A stretch of DNA of 64,000 nt from Dysidea avara (taxonomy: Eukaryota; Porifera; Demospongiae; Dictyoceratida; Dysideidae): positions 24,141,133-24,205,132 of the forward strand of contig NC_089274.1 in the NCBI RefSeq assembly GCF_963678975.1, given 5' to 3'. Made by a program: the position numbers and the translations under genes. Under the pieces are notes generated by a model. It saw nothing but the letters and a program-made list of their open reading frames with translations, had not been told where the DNA came from and did no database searches. The first letter of the stretch is position 1. The number at the start of each line of letters is the position of its first letter. Positions 43,901-54,400 of the stretch are shown here, piece after piece.

Positions 43901-45742
43901 AAACCTCAATTTGACTACCTCATTGCTTTAATAATGAAAATAGCTGGCCATGTCAAGTAGTTCCCCGACATAGCAAATTTGTGTTTCGTGACCTTATCGA
44001 TTAAACTGCCATGTCTTTGGGACACACTTTTTTCCCCAGTACACTATAGTACCCTTGCTGGCCTTTATTTGGGACTGTCTACAGCAATTGATATTTGCAC
44101 AGGGAGATGTTCACCAGATGGGGTTGTGATAATGAAGCGATGAGGATAACTGATGTCAACAAGGGATACAAGGTGATGTCCTTGTGTGTAGTATTAGGTG
44201 GTGATTGTGTGAGCAGTAGCCATTCTTTAAATGAAACCTGCTTGTCTCAAATGAACCTCTGAGCTTCTGTCTACTTCCTTATTGTAGATATGTACATAAT
44301 GTATGGTGTGTGTGTGCGTGTGCGTGCATAATATACTTCAACACATAGGTTTGTACAGCTCTGTATGTGTGCATGTGTAGTATTGCACACATTTGTATGC
44401 ATGTGTGTATTATGTGATGTCTTATGGGTGCAGGTGTGTGAGTCATACCCAGAACAGTTAATAGTACCCAAGGCTATTGGGGATGAAATAATTACGAAGA
44501 GCTCCTTATTCAGACACCATAAAAGATTTCCAATTGTGTGTTACTATCATCAGAATATGAAGGTAGGTTGAGCATGGCAGTTTGCCATGTGTATCTTATT
44601 TAATGCACACCAGGACTTGAGTTTGACTATATTTTAGTAGTCATTACTCATTGGAAATGTGTGCAACAGTAAATGGTCTACTGCGACCCACTAAGAGTTT
44701 TCTATATAGTGCTCTCCGTGGTACTAGTTCTGACCAACATAACTCGCAAAATATTCTAATAGAGCATTCATCTGTTGAATAAATAATCTGATTGAAAGTA
44801 CACTAGGAGTTAACCACTATTCAGGGTGTTTTATGAAAATTTAACGTTAGGGTTTACATGTGAACTTTGGTTTGGTTTTTTTTTTACACATGACTTTACA
44901 TTCCTGTACACAGAAATGGACTCCTCATTCAGTATCATTTACTTAGAATATAAAATGAAAGTGCAGTATCATACCCATAGAAGTATATAGTAAAGAAATA
45001 TTGAATTCTCTATTTTATATACTCTTGCTGTTAACCAAGAGATGTGTACTAACTGGTTGATGTGGTATTATTGCAGACTAGCCTGTTGAGGTCTGGACAA
45101 CCAAAATGTGGTACGTCACAGAACCGCTGCTCAGAAGACATACAACTACTCAACAGCTTTCTGACCAATCGTGGCCGTGGTAAAGTCCTGGATATGCGCT
45201 CATCAGCTGTCCTACAGCAACATATCAGCAAAGGTAGCCATCTTAATGAGTTGTATAGTGAAACATGCTCAATATGGGGGCAATGATTTTTTTTGTGTTT
45301 ATAAAATGTGAGTGTTTGTACTTAAAATGTTTTCCCTTTTCATTTGTTAATTGTGGTTCTGGCGGTGTCTCTTTTTAAAAACTCTGTTAAACAATTTAAA
45401 GGTGGGGGCACAGAACCTCCGATGCATTATCCACAATGGAAGCTGATGAGTGTTGACGTTCCTCCTGTACCCAGCCTGTTGCAGTCCCTGCAGAAACTCA
45501 TTGATGGTTTGTTCAGAACATCATAGTTGGTGGCGTTACTGGTTTGTTATGCAGCATGCCAGGATCCCTCCATTTCATCGGGTGGCGGCTGGTTGAATAA
45601 ACTTGAGGCTAGCGGCTGGTTGAGTCATGTGACATCGTTATTGCTTGTTGTTTCAACTATAGTACATGAGATTAGTAATGAAGGTATGTCTGTCTGTATG
45701 TATGTAATGTGTTGAATTTTGTGTGTGTTTGTGATGCATGCA

Positions 45743-45806
<64 letters not shown>

Positions 45807-46747
45807 GCTGATGGTATGTGTGCAAGCACTCATGCACATCTCTATGTTCCAATAATGTGCTTACTTTGTCATTGCTGGTGACAGTGTTTTTCCTGCTAAT
45901 TAGGTAACAGCGTACTGGTTCATGGTGCTAGCGGTCGTGACCTCACCTTATTGGTGACATCACTGGTTCAGGTCTTGTTGGATCCTCACTGTCGTACCAC
46001 CACAGGGTGAGTTACCATTGTGGAATATAATTGTGTACAGTTTTGGTGGCATTGTTAAAATGAAGAATTTCCTAGAAAACTAAGCACCTTTGCAAAACAA
46101 AGTACATCTTAATCCTTACACGAATCACGAAGTGTAATAGAAAAGGCCAATGATACCCAGCAATCACCACCATTTGCTGGCTTGTACTGCAACTGTTGGG
46201 GTTCTCCATATAAATCTACGTGATTAAAGTAATACTTTAAGTAGTGTCTAAAACACTTCCACCCTCCTCCAAGTTTTACACAATTCAGATTAGTCAGGAG
46301 CTTTATTGAAGCCCACCATTTGGATTGCTCTAATAGAGCATGCAGAGAGAATTCCTTGTTCTTAAAACTTGTATAACATAGGCCTACTGTTTATGTTAAT
46401 GAAAAAGGAGGAAATCGAAAGCCTTGGTTTGTAAACTACTGGTGCTAGAGGCCAAGAGTGAAATGACATGCTAGGTGTGTATTTGACTCCATTACTGCCA
46501 CTAATTCTAGTTAGCATTTCAGCCATAGAGAGATAGTTATTGTGTGATCTTGTTGTAATGTGGTAGGTTTATCGGGCTTATTCAGAGAGAGTGGTTAGAT
46601 GCTGGTTATCAGTTCAGCCTCCGACATGGTCACACCATCTTGTCTACTAAGAAGGATCAAGCACCGGTGTTCCTACTGTTCTTGGACTGTGTTTATCAGG
46701 TGTGTGTGTGTCTGTGTGTGTCTGTGTCTGTGTGTCTGTGTGTGTGT

Positions 46748-46794
<47 letters not shown>

Positions 46795-47805
46795 AACTTA
46801 ACTTTCTTACTGCACAGGTCACTAGACAGTATCCTTGTTCCTTCCAGTTCAACCAGCTGTTCCTGCATAACCTGTTTGTACACTCTTACTACTCCAGCTA
46901 TGGTAATTGTATACATGCAGCAGCAGTGCCCTACTTCGTGTACATGTGGTTTATACAGGTACTTTTCTGTATGACACTCCCAGAGAAAGACGGAAACTAA
47001 AACTTGATGAGAAAACCCAATCACTCTGGTAAGAATGTTTGTGTTTTGTACTCAGCTTGTAAGGTTATCTAATGTCTTATATATTTTATATAGGCATTAC
47101 CTCAGTAATGATAAGGTGATCCACACGATGCTCAACCCCCTGTATACATACAATGACTCGATACTAATACTGTCTCTTGTACCTCAGAACATAGTATGTC
47201 CGTGTGGTGCTTATTTTTGTGAGGTGTACTATACTAGTTGTTCTTTGCAGGTTTTGTGGAATCACTGCTATTTACCTAAAGTTGATGTGCTTGAGGCTAA
47301 CAACGCTATCTCATCCACAATTTCTGCAATGGAAACACTGATGGGCAAGAATGAAAATTTGTTAGGAAAAGTGGAGGCACTGCAAAAGTAAATTGAATAA
47401 GACGTCGGTAGATAAAGTTCCTATCATAAGTTCCGAATCCATAACAGGAGGCTTTAACTCTTGTTATCAAACCTGTAAAACCTGACATAATTACATCAAG
47501 AGTTCTAATGTAAAGTAGCAAGGGTATGCAATTAAATATAAACTTTTGATTTCACAAGCCTACGCAGGGTTGAAACCTGGTCTGGTTGTCTGGGTCACAT
47601 TTTGACTTGATCAGCCTGGTCTCGTCTTTTTTTCTCATCTGCTTGACCCAGATTCTGCATTTTATTGTGTGTGTTGATTATGGTATGCATGGTAACAATG
47701 GAAATGTATCTATATATACTTCTTTGTCTTCCTTGTTTTAGAGAATTAAAGTCTTTACAAGCTGTTGCTATGCAGAAACTACAGACCAAGAGTACAGTAT
47801 TCTAA
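40961..47805 (+). CDS. MTMR9: MTMR9-like catalytically inactive myotubularin, 15 exons, 557 aa
   Basis: Family role: a pseudophosphatase that pairs with active myotubularins acting on PI3P and PI(3,5)P2. Exons: 40961-41113, 41839-41989, 42188-42275, 44103-44172, 44434-44562, 45077-45233, 45402-45506, 45555-45683, 45904-46006, 46567-46699, 46818-46902, 46959-47028, 47094-47193, 47251-47387, 47742-47805. Lengths sum to 1674 nt and every junction phase agrees. N-terminal PH-GRAM (VLEGTLCISAFHLIFSTRR); phosphatase-like core (VCESYPEQLIVPKAIGDE, LLRSGQPKCG, KVLDMRSS, HYPQWKLMS, WLNKLEASGWLSHV); P-loop position reads LVHGASGRDLT, with neither the Cys nor the Arg of HCxxGxDR, so no catalysis is expected; then VFLLFLDCVYQVTRQYPCSF, LKLDEKTQSLWHYL and a C-terminal coiled coil. 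Start chosen at ATG 40961 because MDSIDVITHP aligns with the human start. Human length is about 549. Confidence 0.93.
41210..41605. mobile_element. MITE, CAAGGGGGTGTCACTC end, one end missing
   Basis: Starts CAAGGGGGTGTCACTCAGGC, then GTAGGTCGATCTGCGACCGC. Its body is the reverse complement of 49140-49500 (for example CAGCTGCTGGTAGCACGCAC). It stops near the GGTCAAATGC at 41600 without the second TIR. In intron 1 of the MTMR9-like gene. Confidence 0.75.
41669..41762 (+). repeat. Two tandem copies of about 46 bp
   Basis: GACCACTACTTTGTGTGTGG ... CATACACATTACGAGAGTCA followed by a near-identical copy. In MTMR9 intron 1; non-coding. Confidence 0.8.
42925..43293 (-). CDS. Antisense ORF in MTMR9 intron 3 (hypothetical fragment)
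   Basis: A 122-codon open frame (MFVAMHEKKHGKLVECFEIL ... LAEALVKCFFTGLWND) with mixed, protein-like composition on the strand opposite to MTMR9. I recognise no family and see no obvious continuation exon. It could be a remnant of a duplicated gene or transposon, or chance. Confidence 0.25.
   Translation of the reverse strand: MFVAMHEKKHGKLVECFEILKEPALSDCQATIADTSNDIHVLISSPCQNSGNFMVNTSCHYVITALYRAHPGQLHCLTILEITPYLCTIDPQNLAEALVKCFFTGLWNDSSQIAVDGRDITC
43355..43890. mobile_element. About 535-bp TIR element
   Basis: Left CACCCTGTTCACACTACCTT then CTAACCTGGGT; right reverse complement CACACTCTGTTCACACTATC then CTGGGTTAGCCAG. Interior repeats AACCCAG/CTGGGTT-type words. In MTMR9 intron 3. No clear target duplication. 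Confidence 0.6.
45745..45802. repeat. (TG)n microsatellite
   Basis: About 29 TG units in an MTMR9 intron, following the exon ending 45683. Confidence 0.95.
46700..46791. repeat. (TG)n microsatellite with TCTG variants
   Basis: It starts at the GT of the donor after exon 10 (46699) of the MTMR9-like gene and fills most of that 118-bp intron, so the donor context is itself part of the repeat. Confidence 0.95.
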
Positions 47806-48457
47806 ACACATGAATAATGATGGACCGGACCAAGTTAATGATATTTTTATCAAAAGTAATTTTATTATTTTGTATTTTTTTTCATTAGAAAAATTACTTG
47901 CTGTTGTAAGGTATATAGTCTACTGAAGCACTGACACTGCCCTTGTTAACTTTTTGTGGAAGAGGTATTGTGTGGTGCCATCTTACAAGTTAAAAGAGGC
48001 AGTACACTACCAGGGTGGCCATAGCAGTCTACTGCAAGGCAATATGCAGCACTTGTGAGCTACTTGCAGTGAAAACTTGAAATGCTGACTTACACGTTTG
48101 TGGGACTGTCTTCCTGAGATTTTGATTGTAACGTGGACATTAGGAACTTTTTGTTTTGTTTTAGTCTATATTATACAAATAAACAATACAGTCTTAGTGC
48201 TCAAACTGTGGACAGATAAGCGAACTCTGCCCAATCCTGTATCGATGGAATCGTTTCCATTACAGATCAGCATTGCCACTTCGAACATCTGGAACTTGTA
48301 AGCGGAAATATTAAAGTCACGATGTGTGACACGGAAGTTTCGCCACCGTAGTAATCTTCAATCAATAAGCCCCTGCGCGAAAAGCGGTCTGGCCAAGCGA
48401 GAGTAGTAAATCTAATCGACTTTTCTTCGCTGCAACCCTACTGCGAACAGCTAGTTG

Positions 48458-51372
48458 ATGTTGAATCCAAGAAGGAATCTTATTTGGTGTTTCTATAGCA
48501 TGTTGCTAGTCATCATCTGTATCGTGTTTGGCTGTTATAGAGTTCTGACGACCCACCATTTACGAATTCCAGTCAATCACTGGAAGTTGATCAATATAAA
48601 ATCTCAGGCAAGACATGATTTGCTGAGCATCATCGAACTACCTAGTGATATTACACCAGCACCTAGTGAGATTACGCTAATGGATCAACCACAGCAGCCT
48701 TCCACCTCGCCTAACCTGATGAACAGGACTCACATCTGGGGACTCCCAATGGAACCAGTGAATATTGTGTATCCCGGAAACATCTACTTCTCAGTCAAGA
48801 CTACCCATTACTATTACAGCGAAAGGTTGCTTGATTTGTTGTTAACTTGGTGTCAGGCTGTGGACAAAGACAAGGTGAATTTGTGTCTGTTGTGCATAAA
48901 TGACATACATCTGTTTAGATGCCTGCTATATGCCTACATAAATAGGTTCCACTGGACCATTTCTGAACCTCCATATTTTAGTTCGGTGTTGCCTGTCTGG
49001 GTCCTGTACACCAGATCATCATCCTATACAAGGGGATGTCATGTCGGCTCACGCTGTAGGTAGATCTGCGACCGCGGTCAAAGTCTTGACCGGAGAAAAT
49101 TTCACCTTGACCCTTGACTTGCAGTGTTTATCATCTTTGGCCTGTGATTTGAGCGTTTCTTGTCGAACTTTTGACCTACACTTATTTTCCTATACGCACC
49201 TGTGCTTGTAACCTAGTATAATATTTTCTTAGTGCGTGCTACCAGCAGCTGGGAGAGAAAAATCATTATAATTACGGCGAAATGCCTGTTGGAGCTTTAA
49301 AACATCTTCTTAGAGATCCTTACTTCTTGTGAATTACGTATAATCCTGTAAACTTGATAATAGCTACGTATAGTTTTCGATTGTGGGTTTCAAACCTTCC
49401 ATCTTGACCCACTGTAAGAGCTATTTAGTGGCCTTGACCGTTGACTTAGAGTTTGACTGCGGTCGCAGATCTACCTACAGCAAGAGCCTGAGTGACACCC
49501 CCTTGCTATATATCAGTTATTGTGTTAGCAACTTAGAGCACGCCATTGTTTTTGAGTAATGCCATTCTGAATATGACATCTCACTTTTGGGACTTGTATG
49601 GCTGCACAACCTGGAATAGCTATGTGTTTATAAATATATAAGTATCAACTTGTTTTGTAGCTCACTTGCTATAGCTAGTTGCATTTCTCCAGATACTAAT
49701 GTAGGACTACAGAAAGTTTGTATTGTAACTAGTATATTTTAAAATTATTAATTTAATAATGAAGTAGGGATCCAAGCAATAAAATGTAGTGAAACAAGAA
49801 GTGAATGACGATATTACAGCATAGCTCGGTGGGAAAATCCCTACCATGATATAACAATCATTTTGTTCAATGCCAAAGTAGCACTGAACTATGCTGTAAT
49901 ACCATCATTAATCCATTTCTTGTTTCACTACTTTTATCGCTTGAATCCCTACTTCACTTTTACATTAATATACTAGTTTGTTACATTAATATACTAGTTT
50001 GTTTGGTGTATAGCATACAGCTATACAAATGTGACTGTTCTATTAAGATGACTGTTGTATTAGAGTATTTCAAGTCAGCTTTCGAATTCACTTACCTCAC
50101 TATTTTATATTTTTATTACACTAGAATTATGAATGCATCTTGACGTATAATAAGGGGGTGTGGTCATCGTAATTGAGTAAATGGATTATTAGGAGGTATG
50201 GTTCCTGCACTCGATTGTTATTAATCAACCAAGATCATTAATGGCCGTTGATTTGAAGCTATCATGAAGTTACAGGTATCTACCGAGTATAAGTACTTGC
50301 ATGTTTTTGTGCTGCCTAAATAATAACGTATTACAACAAAATTTGGAGATTTATCACCAAACTGCCAAATTTAAAATTCGTAGATATTATTTTCGTACCT
50401 TGTGTCCTAGCAGTTGTTGAGGTAGGTTCCAGCAAACCAAGTGTGGCTTTGTTAAACACGCCTTACTGGTAAATTAGCATGGTTCCATGTTCCACGCATG
50501 CAAATGGGTGTGGCTTATGACAGAAGCTGCCTGCTGTCAGGCTAGACTAGAACTCATACTCAATTAGTGGGCGTGGCTGTATGTAAGCTTGCAGACAGCA
50601 ACAGACATGGATTCATGCACAGCCATTGATAAATGGGCGAGGCTTTATGTATTTCTACAGACAAGTGGGCATGGCCCACGAAAGAAACTGGATTGTAGCA
50701 AGAATCAGATATTCTATAAAGTATAAAGTGGGTCAGACCCTGCAGTGTTCATTTACCATGTAAAGTGGAACCCCCTTTGAGAAATCCTGGCTACGTAGTA
50801 CCTATGGGCTTTATACACAATTCACAAGTACAAGTTATTTGGGGAACTTATGTACAGGCGCCTATAGAGAAATTATCTTGATCAATCATGTTTCACTCGT
50901 GAAGCAAGATACCAACCAATAGCCAACTAGTATTAATAAAAACCATTTTTGTAAATGAGGATTATTTCAAAAAAATCATCCAACATGCAATACAATTGTT
51001 TATTGTATTGCCTTGTAACCATACCTGTTGCTTAGAGCTCAATATCACCTTCCCTAACTGAAATATATGATAGATCAAAACAATTTCTCCATAGGTGCCT
51101 GTACATTAGTCCCCCAAAATAATGCAGCCATCTTGTGCTCGTGACGTCATTGTGGATAAAGTTCATATATAAATTTTAAATATCATTACATGAGCTCTAT
51201 CCAAAAGTAGAAGTTATTAAGGGACAAAATATTAAGTGATGTAGCAAGCATAACATGTGCTATTTGTTGTGAGAAGGTACATTTTACTGTTCTAGTTATC
51301 AATTGTCAGTGATAAGTCACCTTCAGAAGATCAAGCATATGTTTATGTACTGAGAAAAGCAGGTGTGTTATG

Positions 51373-51453
<81 letters not shown>

Positions 51454-54400
51454 GCATGTACGTATGTGTAACAAGTGTTTGTTATGCATGGCATACAGTG
51501 TGAAGATTTTTGAATGTCATATACCATGTTTTCCCTGTTTGTAGGGTTTGATATTATTGATAGTGATTGTTTATCTTCTCACTCAGAGTAAGTGACAGTA
51601 CAAAATTCAGTCAACCATTTTAAGTCTTATGTCTGCTGCATGGAAATTAGCATTTGTATTTTGTGCTTGTGCAGAAATAGTGAGCACCTTGCTTGTAGTG
51701 GTGGTATCCACACCATAGATAAATGCTTCATATAGAATCATATTGCATGAAACAAGTGCTTTTTGACAAATGTGTTTAGGTACATATGTATGTACTAGCA
51801 TTTAATTGGAAGGAGACTGTTTTTCACATTTCTATATTGCATTTTTGTACCAAAATGAAGTACTTGATGATACCATGCTATAGTAAGTCCCGGCAGACAT
51901 CATGAAGTGACCTGTCTAGAGGTGCATGCTAGCAAGAGGGCCCGATGCAAATCTTGATACTTTATATGCTAAAGTGCATGTGAAACGCACAGTATTGTAA
52001 TCCAGTGTTGAAATCTGATCGGTACTGTTGACCCAGATGACCCACTAACCTGGATAACAATCCAGGTCAGACCCAAATTTGACCTGGATGTGTCCCAGAA
52101 TAAATAGAACCGAGCCATGCACCAAGAACTACATTTTGGGCACTCCACAAGCATATTAAATAACAAGTAAGTTATACTAATGTTCATAGACAGCAAAACA
52201 CATTTCCTATAAGTCGGTGTGGCTTTGTGCATGCCTACAAGCTGTGATAAGGCTCCACATCAGAGGTGTAGCCAGGATTTTTTGAAGGGGGTTTGGATTT
52301 CAAGTGGAATGTCTTAAGAGGAAGGCCTGGGTGCTTATGTTTGAACGAAAATGATGCATACACAAAAATGTGCCCTTAGGCAGTAATATTAAAATGTGCT
52401 GTTTGTGCTTCTAGCTAGCTAAAACCTACACAGCTTATAGAAACTATACACCTTTTGTAAAACTAACTAATCTTCACTTCCAGACAGCAAACTGACCACC
52501 AACTTCAATTTCCTAGCACATGGAAGCCCTCCACACTCCGAGTCCCTTAGTTGGTAATACTTTTTTCCAGCTATACATTATTCTCGGCCAGTCCTCTTAT
52601 TGATTGTCAATAACTTCAGACTTATACTCCAATATGTTCGAGACATCACATGCCCACAACATGTAACAAATAAACAAACCATTCATCAGGTAAATATACA
52701 TCAACAATTCACAGTTTGTGCTAACCTGACACATGTATAACATGACCACTCAAGTTTAGCAGCTGCTGCCTTGTAATATGTCTCAACCAACCATTGCACA
52801 GTCCTTTGCCATTTCACCTGTGCCATTTTCAACTATGCATCATGTGCGCAATTGATCATGTGATGCAATAGATATGATTTGCAATGGTTCAGCAATGTGA
52901 TGTGACCCTCAAGAGTAGTACAGAGGATTGCCAGTAGGCAAGTAGCTACCAGAGAGCTCCAGGGCTGTAAGATTTAGTATGATTTTTAATTTTAAAAAAT
53001 TCTGCCTCTGAAAGGGGGGTTTGTCCGAACCATCCAAACCCCCCCTTGCACATGTGCCTACAGACAGTATCACACACATTCCCAATAAGTGGGTGTGGTG
53101 TTCGAAAGAAAGAAAGAAGCTGGCTGGTCACAAGACTAGACCATGACTCATACAATAACAATCAATCAGTGGGCGTGGCTCCACATAATCCTGCAGAAAA
53201 CAACGGCCATGAGTTTCTACACACTGAAATACACATTCTAATAAATGGGCACGATTCCATGTATGCCTACAGAGAGCAACACATAATCCCAACAAGTGGG
53301 TGTGGCTTACAAAAGAAGCTGAGATGCAGCAGGAATATACTTCCACATCATCAAACCATTCATTTCACTCGTGATCAAATCCGGGTCTTACCTGGACATT
53401 CTATAAAGCAGGTCATGCTCTCTGGACAAAATGTGGCCTGAATGGCATAATCCACATGCCGTGGTAAGGGACATTTGATTTAAAGATCACCATCCCTATT
53501 CTATAAACCTCTATATGGAGCTTGCATACTGTAAAAGAAGACTAGTTAATGGTGTAGAAGGGGACAGCCTGTAGTTAGAGACACAAAGTCTTACAGGTTG
53601 TATATAGTCAAGACCACAGCTTTTAAATCATCATCTGTGGTATTACGTATAAGCATACATGGTTCTTTTTCTCCTAGCTTGCTGTAGCATCTAGCACTGT
53701 ATATGACATGAACCTCATTCAGTTCGTTATGTAGAGGATTGCTCTGTAGCAATAGTCAAATGTTCTGTTACAGTGTTTGCAATTCCACAGAATTCACAGC
53801 TCACACACAGATCTCAGTTAGACAAACCCAGTATAATCTTCCGTAAAATGGTGTGGAGCTATGTGTGCATGAAAATCTGTTAGCATAACACTCTGTCTGT
53901 CTTGTTAAATACTACCATGTATGTTTGTTGGTTATAATATCTTATCTGCTTTGCACTGTAGCAGATGTTTAATTGTTTATTTTAGTGATGGACTTTGCTG
54001 TAAACTAGGAACAGAGTTTGCTGCATACTATGAAGCAGTAAAACAACACAAAGATGACAAAGACAGGTGTGTTAGTTGTGATGACTACAACATCACATGA
54101 TAGTGTTCCACACAGCTACCAGTGGTTCTGTCATTTTGATGATGATGTTTATGTGAATGTTCCACAATTGAGTAAACTACTACAACAATATGATCCTCAT
54201 CAACCATACTACCTTGGGAAATGGCCTGGAAAGAAGCGTAATGAGACCAATGTTGTGGTAAGCTATCACATAGTCACTTAGTATAGTAATGCAGTCTTCA
54301 GCCAATAATGTGGAATGCTATAGTAAATTAGCCACTGTATGTGTGAGTTAAACACTTTTTTGAAAGTGCTCAATTTTCATGATCCCTAATCGAATTTAAA

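Noticed and set aside
45625-45852. ORFs of Thr-His or Val-Cys repeats (also at 46647-47024 and 51306-51527)
   Set aside because: Translations of TG/CA microsatellites.
47035-47391. 118-codon continuous ORF at the end of MTMR9
   Set aside because: It reads through the 57-bp intron 47194-47250; splicing it out matches the family and keeps phase.
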